Notes: generated from the sequence alone by a model not told the origin. DNA of 38,331 bases from CAYWHE01 sp964458125 (GCA_964458125.1 CAYWHE010000007.1:1-38331); one strand, 5' to 3'; counted from the stretch's first letter, positions 7,189 to 16,283 are shown. Made by a program: numbers and translations.

Positions 7189-9972
7189 ATGCGGGCCCTT
7201 TCCCTCGTCATAAACAACAGCAAATTCCAATGCCTGGTTGACGGGCATGATACCCTGGCAACCATTCTCCGGGAAAAAGCAGGGTTAACCGGAACCAAAA
7301 TAGGGTGTTCCCAGGGAAGTTGCGGTGCCTGTACGGTCCTTCTGAACGGTGAACCTGTATTAAGCTGCATCACCCCGGCCAGCCGATGCGATCATTCGGA
7401 GGTCACCACCATTGAAGGGGTGGCTTCGGGAAATTCCCTGAGCCGTCTTCAGGAAAAAATGGTGGAGAAGGGCGCCATACAATGCGGCTTCTGCACGCCG
7501 GGCATGGTGATGACGGCCATTGGCTTCCTGAATAAAAACCCCGACCCAACGGTGGATGAAATCCGCGGGGCTCTGTCCGGAAATCTCTGCCGCTGTACGG
7601 GTTATAAAAAAATCATTGAAGCGGTAAGCGATTCCGTTCATGAACAGGAGCAGCCTGATCTTCCAGATAAGGGAAGTCATCATTTGGTCGGAACTGGCCA
7701 CCCTTACCTGGAAGCCGCCAGGAAAGTGCAGGGAAGAGCTGATTATGCCGGTGATTATAAACTGAAAAACGCCCTGCAGGTAAAATTACTTCGCAGCATT
7801 TATCCCCATGCAAAAATTGAATCCATCGATTTGAATGAGGCTCTGAAGGCTGATGGTGTATGTTACATTGCCACCGGAACGGAGTTACCGGTAAAATTCG
7901 GAGTGCTTCCCATTTCCCAGGATGAAACAGCCATGGCCATTGGAAAGGTACGTTATGCCGGTGAAATAGTAGCTGCCGTTGCCGCTGAAACCGAAGCCAT
8001 GGCCGCCCATGCCTGTTCCCTGATCCGGGTGACCTATTCGCCTTTGAAGGAATTTCTGACCATCGAAGACTCCCTGAACGACATCGGCGATCATGAAAAA
8101 ATTCATGAGCATGTTAAATTCAATAATAATATTCACAAAAAGGCGGAACTCCGTTTTGGCGATCAGCAGGATGGTTTGAAAAATGCCGATGTGGTCAGCA
8201 GGATGCAGTTTGAAACTGCCGGAGTGAATCACGGATTTACGGAGCCCCATGCAGCCTCGGCCTGGTGGGATGAAAATGGTCTGACCATCATAACGGCGAC
8301 ACAGGTTTCGCATTACCTGCACCGGGCACTGGCCAAAACGCTGGCCGTTCCATTGAGCCGCGTTCGCGTGATCAAACCATATGTGGGCGGGGGCTTCGGA
8401 GGAAAAAGTGATCCTTTTCCGCATGAAATTATCATTGCCCATCTGGCACGCAAAACCGGAAGACCTGTTCAAATCCGTTTCAGCAGGGAGGAAGTTTTTC
8501 TCACCAACCATGGCCGTCATCCTTCAAGACTGGACATTCAACTGGGCGCCGGTAAAGACGGAACCCTGAAGGTGCTGGATGCTGATATTGCCATTGACGG
8601 AGGAGCTTATGGCAGTTTTGGCGTGGTGACTTCCTATTATAATGGTGTGTTGCTCCAGGCACCATACAGGATTCAGAATTTCGGGTTCCGCACCTTCCGG
8701 GTATATACCAATAAACCGCCCTGCGGGGCCATGCGCGGACATGGTGCCGTGAATTCACGCTTTGCTGTGGAAAGCCTGGTTGATGACATTGCCCGTAAAA
8801 TCAACATGGATCCGGTGGAACTGAGGATGAAAAACTTTATGGATGCCAATACCCTCACCGTTGGTCAATACCGGATCACTTCCAACGGCAGCAGGGAATC
8901 CCTGCAGAAGGTGGCGGAGCAATCCGACTGGAAAAACAAACATTCAAAAATGGAATATGGGCATGGCTTTGGTGTGGCATGCGGGTTTTTTATAAGCGGA
9001 AGCGCCTTACCCATAATACGAAACGACTTACCCCAGTCAACGGTTCATCTGAAGGTTGATTTTGACGGCCGGGTGCTCATCACTTCCGGCGCCAATGATA
9101 TCGGGCAGGGAAGCGACACCATGCTGGCTTTGATCACGGCTGAAGTGCTGGGTATTTCCCTGGAGCATGTGTTCGTCATGGCCGCAGATACGCTGCTTAC
9201 GCCCGTTGATCTGGGCAGCTATTCCAGCCGGGTAACCTTTATGGCTGGCAATGCGGCAAAGGACGCAGCGGAAAACCTGAAGAAGGAAATTGCCGGAACC
9301 ATCAGCGCAAAATATGGTATTCCTGCCGAAGAACTTAATTTTTCAGCCAACAGGATTTTCAGCAACGATAACCAGGTCAACATGACCTGGATGGAAGCCA
9401 TAGACCTGCTTACTGCAAACAGGGGTGCCGTTGGCGTCACCGGCAGGTACATGTCCCCGAAACTGGGAGGTGATTTCAAGGGTGCCGGCGCCGGGCTGAG
9501 CCCAAGTTACTCTTTTGGCGCCTGCGTGGCTGAGGTGAAGGTGGATGTGGCAACAGGCTTTGTAAAAATCCTCCGGGTATGGGGAGCACATGATTGCGGA
9601 AAGGCCATCAACCCGCTGGCGGTGGAGGGACAACTGGAAGGTTCCTGGCACATGGGCATCGGGCAGGCCATGACCGAGGATATGAAATTTTATAACGGGT
9701 TGCTGATCAATAATAATTTCCTTGATTATAAAATCCCAACTTCACTGGATACGCCGGAGATGCATACCAACATCATCGAAACCATGGATCCGGAAGGTCC
9801 TTTCGGTGCCAAGGAATGCGGGGAGGGCGCCCTTCATCCCGTCATCCCGGCCATTGCCAATGCCATATACGATGCCGTCGGTGTGCGGATCACCAGGCTT
9901 CCCATATCGCCCGAAAATGTCCTGGACCTGATCAGGAAAAAGAGAAATACGGAGGAGGAGGTGTTGTTATGA
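7189..9972 (+). CDS. hcrCA: 4-hydroxybenzoyl-CoA reductase, fused [2Fe-2S] (gamma) and molybdenum (alpha) subunits
   Basis: The 927-residue protein joins two normally separate xanthine-oxidase-family subunits. Residues 1-155 form the iron-sulfur part: C40, C45, C48 and C60 bind one [2Fe-2S] cluster, and C99, C102, C134 and C136 bind the second. From about 170 the molybdenum domain follows, with GGGFGGKSDPF near 399, GAMRGHG near 514 and the active-site loop GAKECGEGAL containing E879. GAMRGHG is the form I associate with 4-hydroxybenzoyl-CoA reductase, where xanthine dehydrogenases have a phenylalanine (AFRGFG-like). The enzyme reductively removes the ring hydroxyl of 4-hydroxybenzoyl-CoA to give benzoyl-CoA, using ferredoxin electrons. 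Its stop overlaps the start of hcrB by 4 bases (ATGA). Assignment to this substrate depends mainly on HcrB next door. Confidence 0.8.
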   Translation: MRALSLVINNSKFQCLVDGHDTLATILREKAGLTGTKIGCSQGSCGACTVLLNGEPVLSCITPASRCDHSEVTTIEGVASGNSLSRLQEKMVEKGAIQCGFCTPGMVMTAIGFLNKNPDPTVDEIRGALSGNLCRCTGYKKIIEAVSDSVHEQEQPDLPDKGSHHLVGTGHPYLEAARKVQGRADYAGDYKLKNALQVKLLRSIYPHAKIESIDLNEALKADGVCYIATGTELPVKFGVLPISQDETAMAIGKVRYAGEIVAAVAAETEAMAAHACSLIRVTYSPLKEFLTIEDSLNDIGDHEKIHEHVKFNNNIHKKAELRFGDQQDGLKNADVVSRMQFETAGVNHGFTEPHAASAWWDENGLTIITATQVSHYLHRALAKTLAVPLSRVRVIKPYVGGGFGGKSDPFPHEIIIAHLARKTGRPVQIRFSREEVFLTNHGRHPSRLDIQLGAGKDGTLKVLDADIAIDGGAYGSFGVVTSYYNGVLLQAPYRIQNFGFRTFRVYTNKPPCGAMRGHGAVNSRFAVESLVDDIARKINMDPVELRMKNFMDANTLTVGQYRITSNGSRESLQKVAEQSDWKNKHSKMEYGHGFGVACGFFISGSALPIIRNDLPQSTVHLKVDFDGRVLITSGANDIGQGSDTMLALITAEVLGISLEHVFVMAADTLLTPVDLGSYSSRVTFMAGNAAKDAAENLKKEIAGTISAKYGIPAEELNFSANRIFSNDNQVNMTWMEAIDLLTANRGAVGVTGRYMSPKLGGDFKGAGAGLSPSYSFGACVAEVKVDVATGFVKILRVWGAHDCGKAINPLAVEGQLEGSWHMGIGQAMTEDMKFYNGLLINNNFLDYKIPTSLDTPEMHTNIIETMDPEGPFGAKECGEGALHPVIPAIANAIYDAVGVRITRLPISPENVLDLIRKKRNTEEEVLL

Positions 9973-10907
9973 GCGTTGCAGAAAGAATTTATTTGCACCC
10001 GTCTACTGTTGAGGATGCTTTGGGCATGGCGGTGGAATACGAAAATAATTTTCGCTACCTGGCGGGAGGAACGGATGTGATGGTGAATAAATTCCAGGGA
10101 AATGACCCGGTTCATTGCCTCATTGATCTGACCGGTATTCAGGATTTAAAAAGTATTTCCATTGAAGATGAAAACCTGCTCATCGGTTCCCTGGTAACGC
10201 TGGATACATTGGCGCGGATACCTGAGGTACTTTCGTTTTTCCCCGCACTGTCCGAAGCCGCCTTGTCTGCAGCATCACCCGTGCTGAGAAGAACGGCCAC
10301 CATCGGCGGGAACATACTGTGTGAAAACCGTTGTTCCTTTTACAACCAGAGCGAATGGTGGAGGGAAGCGGTTGGTTATTGCCTGAAGTGCGATGGTGAC
10401 GTTTGCATTGCCACCGGGGGTACGAAAAAATGTTTCTCCAGGTTTATCTCCGATACCGTTCCCATTCTGATCGCCTGTCATGCAAGGCTGCTGTATACGG
10501 ATAAAAACGGTGAACAGGAGGTTAACCTGGAAGAAATATACACCGGTGACGGTCTGAATCCGCGTAAATTGACCCGGGATGCCATCGTAAAAAAAATAAT
10601 GCTGCCCCTGGGCGAAAAACTCCAAGGGGTTTTTATGAAACTGCGGCCCAGGCTGAGTATGGATTTTACTTCGCTCACGACAGCCGTAACCTTAAGTCCG
10701 GCAGGCAGAATAAAAATTGTGCTGGGGGGTCTGGATCCCAAACCGGTTGTGATTACCGGTAAAATCGGGGAGAAGGATGAATTGATCCGGCAGGCGATAA
10801 AAAAACCGCGTATCGTGGATAATGATTTCTATTCACGGACCTACAGGAAGGATATGATCGGGGTGTTTTTAAAACGGAGTTTTGAAAAACTGGAAGCGGG
10901 TCCTTAA
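9969..10907 (+). CDS. hcrB: 4-hydroxybenzoyl-CoA reductase, FAD and [4Fe-4S] subunit (beta)
   Basis: This 312-residue FAD-binding subunit has LAGGTDVMV (31-39) and TIGGNILCENRC (111-122). It then carries an insertion with cysteines at 122, 138, 146 and 155, spaced C-x15-C-x7-C-x8-C. As I recall the Thauera aromatica enzyme, its beta subunit binds an additional [4Fe-4S] cluster at cysteines with the same numbering. This loop is absent from ordinary xanthine or CO dehydrogenase FAD subunits. It lets the enzyme run in the reductive direction with low-potential electrons. The ATG at 9969 overlaps the hcrCA stop and leaves a family-typical N-terminus; earlier in-frame codons lie inside hcrCA. This is the strongest single piece of evidence for anaerobic phenol-type metabolism in the window. 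Confidence 0.88.
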   Translation: MSVAERIYLHPSTVEDALGMAVEYENNFRYLAGGTDVMVNKFQGNDPVHCLIDLTGIQDLKSISIEDENLLIGSLVTLDTLARIPEVLSFFPALSEAALSAASPVLRRTATIGGNILCENRCSFYNQSEWWREAVGYCLKCDGDVCIATGGTKKCFSRFISDTVPILIACHARLLYTDKNGEQEVNLEEIYTGDGLNPRKLTRDAIVKKIMLPLGEKLQGVFMKLRPRLSMDFTSLTTAVTLSPAGRIKIVLGGLDPKPVVITGKIGEKDELIRQAIKKPRIVDNDFYSRTYRKDMIGVFLKRSFEKLEAGP

Positions 10908-11032
10908 GGCATAGCACCAATTGTTTAACTGGGGAAGGAAATGCAGTTTGCATACATGGACAAATAAGCTGAATGAGACCGGTGGTCCGGTTAACGGGAA
11001 AGGAAGCGCATACAATTTTTAAAATGCATGGT

Positions 11033-11824
11033 ATGAAAATTCACGGACAGCTGTTATCAGCCGGTTTTTTCTTCCTGTTCACAGGCTGCGTTACCCTTTA
11101 CAAACCCAATAGCATTCATTCTCCCATGCTCAGGGAAAAGGGAGAACTCAGTACGGCCGCTTCATTGGGATTATCCGGTTGCGGGCTGTATAATTTACAG
11201 GCAGCCTATGCCGTGTCGCATCATACCGGGGTAATGATGGACGGAATGTATCATAACCGACGTTTCAGCAGTTCGGATGGCTCAGTTGAAAAACTTAATA
11301 TTGTTTCCGGCGAAGCAGGCGCCGGCTATTTTACTTTCTCCGGCTTGAAAAGAAATGGTTTATTACAAATTTACGGTGGCGGTGGTTATGGCTTTACCAC
11401 CGATAAAATGGTTAACACAGGACAGCCAGGCCCGGAAGTGAATGCCAGGTTCTTTAATGTTTTTGTTCAGCCGGGGTATGCCTATACAACCAGGAATTTC
11501 GAGGCAGCGGTTGACCTCAGGGCAAACTATGTGCACCTGTATGATATTCACGCTTACCTGTACGGGCAGTTTGAATGGTGGAACACGGATTTTCATTATT
11601 ATAGCGATACTACACTTGATTTTATAATTCTCGAACCTGCAGTTACCATCAGGGCGGGTGGTGAAAAACTGAAAGGTGTTTTTCAGTTTGGTTTAACGGT
11701 TCCTGCCTACCATTCAGATTCCTATTTTATTTTGAATACCTCCTCTCGGCTGGTTGCCCCGCTCGTTAAGTTTTCGGTTGGAATTAACTATACGTTCGGG
11801 AGGAAGAGGATCCAAAAATTATAG
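11033..11824 (+). CDS. predicted outer-membrane beta-barrel-like lipoprotein
   Basis: The protein is 263 residues from the ATG at 11033. A basic start and hydrophobic stretch lead to the lipobox FTGC, so it should be a lipoprotein. The body alternates polar and hydrophobic residues with many glycines and aromatic residues (for example IYGGGGYGFTT and FVQPGYAYTT) and ends in KFSVGINYTFGRKR, as expected of a small outer-membrane barrel. I recognise no specific family. It follows hcrB after 125 bases and might be co-regulated with the aromatic genes, for example as an envelope protein for substrate entry. Nothing in the sequence shows that. An ATG at 11024 is an alternative start. Confidence 0.7.
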   Translation: MKIHGQLLSAGFFFLFTGCVTLYKPNSIHSPMLREKGELSTAASLGLSGCGLYNLQAAYAVSHHTGVMMDGMYHNRRFSSSDGSVEKLNIVSGEAGAGYFTFSGLKRNGLLQIYGGGGYGFTTDKMVNTGQPGPEVNARFFNVFVQPGYAYTTRNFEAAVDLRANYVHLYDIHAYLYGQFEWWNTDFHYYSDTTLDFIILEPAVTIRAGGEKLKGVFQFGLTVPAYHSDSYFILNTSSRLVAPLVKFSVGINYTFGRKRIQKL

Positions 11825-12154
11825 CCATTTAAGCACTCCTGAATTTAATCAAACGGGAAAAGTTATGCTCGTTTATTCTTACGGGTGATTTACTGACCAG
11901 TCGACAAACCACCCCGGACCTCCTGCAGGAGCCGGCCAGATCTCCAGGTACCTTCGTTTCAGATGGTTTTTTTTTAATAGATCATTTAAAATCGTTTCAT
12001 TGCTGTGAAAACATGACCAGAATCATGAACCATCCGGGGATTAATCAGTAAAATTGAATCGTAATTACGATTTATTTGTAAGACAGGAAATAATGGTCTT
12101 CCAATATCTTGATAGACCTCCCTGGAATAGTTTAACAGGAAATAAATTCAAACC
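11825..12154. other. 330-base intergenic region before the PFOR gene
   Basis: No credible gene is visible here. The stretch holds the promoter region of the pyruvate:ferredoxin oxidoreductase gene, including the 16-base perfect palindrome listed separately. I could not find a clean TTTG/TAnnTTTG promoter pair or a convincing terminator hairpin. Confidence 0.5.
12057..12072. promoter_or_regulatory. perfect 16-base palindrome upstream of PFOR, operator candidate
   Basis: AATCGTAATTACGATT reads the same on both strands and lies 83 bases before the PFOR start codon. Perfect 16-base symmetry in an AT-rich upstream region suggests a binding site for a dimeric regulator. The regulator family cannot be told from the sequence, and no candidate regulator gene is adjacent. 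Confidence 0.4.
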
Positions 12155-15100
12155 ATGGAACTGCTATCCACACCGCAAAATAAAATTTCGGACGGCTCAA
12201 CCGTTAAGCAAACCACCATCATGGACGGCAATGAGGCCGCCGCCCTGATAGCTTATAAAACCAGCGAGGTATGCGCTATTTATCCCATTACGCCTTCCTC
12301 CACCATGGGTGAACATAGTGATGAATGGTCGGCGGAAGGAATGAAAAATATTTACGGACAGGTGCCTAAAATCGTGGAGATGCAAAGTGAGGCGGGTGCT
12401 GCCGGAGCCGTGCATGGCGCCCTGCAGGGTGGAGCTCTTTCCACTACCTTTACCTGTTCACAGGGCCTGTTGCTGATGATTCCCAACATGTATAAGATTG
12501 CCGGCGAACTTACTCCGGTGGTATTCCATATTGCGGCCCGTGCCCTGGCCACCCATGCACTTTCCATTTTCGGAGATCACAGTGACGTGATGGCCGTTCG
12601 TACCACGGGTTTCGCCATGTTATTCGGCAACAACCCCCAGGAAGCAATGGACATGGCGCTAATCGCAACTGCATCCACGCTGAAATCCAGGGTACCCTTC
12701 CTGAATATCTTCGACGGCTTCCGCACCTCCCATGAATTGAATGAAGTGGATGTAATCAGTGATGACATCATTAAACTCATGATTGATGAACGTGATGTGG
12801 CCGCACACAGGAAACGTTCTCTGAATTCTGAACACCCTGTAATCCGGGGAACGGCCCAGAACCCGGATGTATTTTTCCAGAGCCGTGAGGCCGCGAATAA
12901 ATATTACCAGGCGGTTCCCGAAGTGGTGACGGAGTTGATGGATAAATTCGCCTTGCTGACGGGTCGTCAATACCGCCTGTTCTCGTATTTCGGCCATCCC
13001 GAAGCGGACCGGCTGATAGTTTTAATGGGTTCAGCCACCGGGGCGGTAAAGGAAACCGTTCAGTACCTGAATCAACAGGGTGAACAGGTGGGACTGATCT
13101 GCGTCCACCTTTACCGGCCTTTCTCCATTGTACATTTTACGGGTGCTGTTCCGGCTACCGTTAAATCCATAGCTGTACTTGACCGCTGCAAGGAACCGGG
13201 TGCAATCGGTGAACCCCTGTATATGGATGTGATCAGCGCCCTGAATGAAAGCGGGCGGAACATCCGGGTTACAGGAGGGCGCTTTGGTCTGGCTTCCAAA
13301 GAGTTTACACCGGCCATGGTGAAGTCGGTGTTTGAGGAATTGTTGAAAAAGGATCCCAAAAATCATTTTACCATCGGTATCGATGATGATGTAACCCATA
13401 CCAGCCTGACTTACGATAAGAGGTTCTCCCTTGAAAAACAACACCGCTTTCGCGGCCTGTTCTTTGGTCTCGGAGCAGATGGTACGGTCAGCGCCAATAA
13501 AAATTCAATTAAAATAATCGGGGAAAGCACTCCGTATCACGTTCAGGGATATTTCGTGTATGACTCCAAAAAGTCCGGATCACTCACCGTTTCACATTTG
13601 CGCTTCGGCGATCATCCCATCGGGTCAACTTACCTGGTGCAGTCGGCAAATTTTATTGCCTGTCATCATTTTCACTACCTGGAAAAGTATGATGTGCTGA
13701 AGGATGCCGCGGAAGGAGCCGTATTCCTGCTCAACAGTCCTTTTGGCCGGGAGGATGTCTGGTCCATGTTGCCGGAAAAGATACAATCGGAAATAAAGCG
13801 TAAGAAGCTTAAATTTTATTGCATCAATGCCAGTCGTGTGGCAAGGGAAACGGGCATGGGAGCCCGGATCAATACCATCCTGCAAAGTTGCTTTTTTGCT
13901 GTTTCCGGTATTCTCCCGAAAGAGAAAGCCATTGCCTGTATCAAAGATGCCATCCGTGAAACATACGGACGGAAAGGGGAAAAGGTGCTCCAGAAGAATT
14001 ACGAGGCCGTGGATAAAACCATTGAAAACCTGTACGAAGTCAATTACATGGGATATCCCACCGGGCAGAGGAAAAGTGAAGAGGCCATTCACGGACAGTC
14101 TTCGGATTTTGTCAGGCAGGTGCTGGGTAAAATTATAAGCGGCGAAGGGGATGAACTCCCGGTTAGCGCCTTCCCGGTGGACGGTACCTATCCGAGCGGT
14201 ACCACGCGGTTTGAAAAACGGAACATCGCCGATACGGTACCCGTATGGGATGAAAACCTCTGTTCCCAGTGCGGGAAATGTTTTCTTGTTTGTCCTCATG
14301 CCGCTATCCGTTGCAAAGTGTATGATAAGGACATCCTCCGCGGGGCTCCGGATTCATTTAAGTTTGTAGATCCCATCGGCAAGGAATTTATCAGGGAAAA
14401 GGAGGCTTATACGTTGCAGGTGGCGCTGGAAGACTGTACCGGATGCCGGCTGTGCGTGGAGGTATGCCCGGTGGAAAGCAAAGCACAGCCCGGACACCGG
14501 GCCATCAACATGCAGGATAAAATACCGCTGATGGAGCAGGAACGCGGGAACTGGGATTTCTTTTTAGGCCTGCCCAACCTGGACAGAACCCGTGTCAACA
14601 CGCAGTCGGTGAAGGGATCCCAGTTGCTCGAGCCCTTGTTTGAATTTTCAGGCGCCTGCAGCGGTTGCGGGGAGACACCCTATATCAAGTTGCTCACCCA
14701 GCTTTTTGGGGACCGCATGATGGTGGCCAATGCCACCGGTTGTTCCTCCATATTCGGAGGCAATCTTCCAACTACGCCCTGGACCATGAACAGCGAAGGA
14801 TGTGGTCCGGCATGGGCCAACTCACTTTTTGAAGATAATGCTGAATTTGGCCTGGGTATTAAACTCGCTGTAGATAAAAAGAAGGAACTGGCCGAAACCG
14901 GACTTCAGGCCATGCGTGAACAGGTAGGCGTTGAACTCGTAGACGCCCTGCTGGAGGAAACCGGGCACAGCGAATCCGGACTGAAGCAAAAGCGGATCAA
15001 TACCGAAATGCTGAAAAGAAAATTGCGGGAGATCAATACACCGGAAGCCAAAAAATTGCTGCAGGTGGCTGGATATCTCGAACCCAAATCCATCTGGATC

Positions 15101-15721
15101 ATCGGTGGTGACGGATGGGCCTACGATATCGGTTTCAGCGGGCTGGACCATGTATTGTCAACAGGCGAAAACGTGAATATCCTGGTGCTGGATACGGAAG
15201 TATATTCCAATACCGGCGGTCAGAAATCAAAGGCTTCTCCTTTGGGTGCCAGCGCCAAATTTTCGGTGAACGGCAAAACAACCTCCAAGAAAGATCTGGC
15301 CTGGCAGGCGCTGGCGCACGGCAATGTGTATGTGGCACAGATCGCTTTTGGAGCGAATGATCTGCATACGGTACGCACCATACAGGAGGCGGAAGCCTTT
15401 CCGGGACCATCCATCATCATGGCCTACAGCCATTGCATTGCGCATGGATACGATATGGGTTTTGGTGTGGAACATCAGTCCAATGCCGTTAAGGCTGGCT
15501 ATTGGCCCCTGTTCCGATACAATCCGGTGAAAGAAAAAGGACAGCGTTTTACACTTGACTCCAAACCACCGTCCTTGCCCCTCGAAGATTTCCTGTATCA
15601 TGAAAACCGATTCGAAGTCATCCACAAGCAACACCCGGAAGCGGCACTGGTGTTCCTGAACAGGGCCAAAGCGGAAATTGAGAACAGGTGGCAGCGGATG
15701 GAACTGTTAAGAAGTCTGTAA
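12155..15721 (+). CDS. nifJ: pyruvate:ferredoxin (flavodoxin) oxidoreductase, single chain
   Basis: At 1188 residues this is the full-length homodimeric type. Residues 43-53 (YPITPSSTMGE) start the pyruvate-binding domain. Two ferredoxin-like clusters follow, with cysteines at 703, 706, 709 and 713 and at 761, 764, 767 and 771. C835 and C838 begin the ligands of the third cluster, and GGDGWAYDIG near 985 with DTEVYSNTGGQ near 1015 forms the thiamine-diphosphate site. It decarboxylates pyruvate to acetyl-CoA and reduces ferredoxin in the cytoplasm; the reaction is oxygen-sensitive and typical of anaerobes. Reduced ferredoxin is also the electron donor for 4-hydroxybenzoyl-CoA reductase and for some benzoyl-CoA reductases, which fits the genes upstream. 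A hemerythrin-like gene follows after 19 bases. Confidence 0.95.
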   Translation: MELLSTPQNKISDGSTVKQTTIMDGNEAAALIAYKTSEVCAIYPITPSSTMGEHSDEWSAEGMKNIYGQVPKIVEMQSEAGAAGAVHGALQGGALSTTFTCSQGLLLMIPNMYKIAGELTPVVFHIAARALATHALSIFGDHSDVMAVRTTGFAMLFGNNPQEAMDMALIATASTLKSRVPFLNIFDGFRTSHELNEVDVISDDIIKLMIDERDVAAHRKRSLNSEHPVIRGTAQNPDVFFQSREAANKYYQAVPEVVTELMDKFALLTGRQYRLFSYFGHPEADRLIVLMGSATGAVKETVQYLNQQGEQVGLICVHLYRPFSIVHFTGAVPATVKSIAVLDRCKEPGAIGEPLYMDVISALNESGRNIRVTGGRFGLASKEFTPAMVKSVFEELLKKDPKNHFTIGIDDDVTHTSLTYDKRFSLEKQHRFRGLFFGLGADGTVSANKNSIKIIGESTPYHVQGYFVYDSKKSGSLTVSHLRFGDHPIGSTYLVQSANFIACHHFHYLEKYDVLKDAAEGAVFLLNSPFGREDVWSMLPEKIQSEIKRKKLKFYCINASRVARETGMGARINTILQSCFFAVSGILPKEKAIACIKDAIRETYGRKGEKVLQKNYEAVDKTIENLYEVNYMGYPTGQRKSEEAIHGQSSDFVRQVLGKIISGEGDELPVSAFPVDGTYPSGTTRFEKRNIADTVPVWDENLCSQCGKCFLVCPHAAIRCKVYDKDILRGAPDSFKFVDPIGKEFIREKEAYTLQVALEDCTGCRLCVEVCPVESKAQPGHRAINMQDKIPLMEQERGNWDFFLGLPNLDRTRVNTQSVKGSQLLEPLFEFSGACSGCGETPYIKLLTQLFGDRMMVANATGCSSIFGGNLPTTPWTMNSEGCGPAWANSLFEDNAEFGLGIKLAVDKKKELAETGLQAMREQVGVELVDALLEETGHSESGLKQKRINTEMLKRKLREINTPEAKKLLQVAGYLEPKSIWIIGGDGWAYDIGFSGLDHVLSTGENVNILVLDTEVYSNTGGQKSKASPLGASAKFSVNGKTTSKKDLAWQALAHGNVYVAQIAFGANDLHTVRTIQEAEAFPGPSIIMAYSHCIAHGYDMGFGVEHQSNAVKAGYWPLFRYNPVKEKGQRFTLDSKPPSLPLEDFLYHENRFEVIHKQHPEAALVFLNRAKAEIENRWQRMELLRSL

Positions 15722-15740
15722 TTAAAAAGGTATAACGAAA

Positions 15741-16283
15741 ATGAAGAACTACCTGCAGGCCCTGTATGACGAACACCTTGTTATTGTAAATGCCGTTGAT
15801 GCCGGACGCCAACTCCGGGCGCTGGCAACCACCGACCCGGAACGGTATGACCGTTTATTCCGCAAATTGCTGACCTTTTTCCGGCAGTATGCCGATACCA
15901 TACATCACCACAAGGAGGAAGACATCCTCTTCCCGGAAATGAATAAACGGAATGAATTACTTGGAGAAGGTCTCGTGAAGGAGATGTATGAAAACCATGA
16001 ATACTTCAGGGATTTAACGCAGAAAATGGAACAGTCACTGGACGACCGAAACGTTTTGGGTACGGCAACTTGTTTTGAGGAATACGCCGAAGGCCTGCTG
16101 GATCATATTGCAGTTGAAAATGAGGAAGTTTTCCAGATTGCCGGTACCCTGTTCAGCGAAGATGAACTGGAATCAATGGCATTTCGCTTTGAAGATGCTG
16201 ACCGTGAAGCCGGAGCAGGGAAAAGGGAGGAACTGGCCCGGATGATTGATGACCTGCGGAAGGAACTGTTGGTGAGTGAGTGA
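15741..16283 (+). CDS. hemerythrin-like cation-binding protein
   Basis: This 180-residue helical protein has the spaced histidine and acidic ligands of a four-helix hemerythrin domain: H12 in LYDEH, HHHKEED at 55-61, H86 in MYENHEYF, and H122 with E126 in LLDHIAVENEEV. Such proteins bind a di-iron centre and act in oxygen or NO binding, iron handling or repair of iron-sulfur clusters. It has no signal peptide, so it should be cytoplasmic. The 19-base gap after PFOR suggests co-transcription. Guarding the oxygen-labile clusters of PFOR is a reasonable guess but not shown. Confidence 0.85.
   Translation: MKNYLQALYDEHLVIVNAVDAGRQLRALATTDPERYDRLFRKLLTFFRQYADTIHHHKEEDILFPEMNKRNELLGEGLVKEMYENHEYFRDLTQKMEQSLDDRNVLGTATCFEEYAEGLLDHIAVENEEVFQIAGTLFSEDELESMAFRFEDADREAGAGKREELARMIDDLRKELLVSE

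Noticed and set aside
7885..8520. Open frame of 211 codons on the - strand inside hcrCA
   Set aside because: It is antisense to a conserved catalytic domain and has no family features.
13625..14299. Open frame of 224 codons on the - strand inside PFOR
   Set aside because: It is antisense to a conserved enzyme and shows no protein features of its own.
15730..15738. Single ModE-like half-site TATAACG before the hemerythrin gene
   Set aside because: No second half-site at the required spacing.
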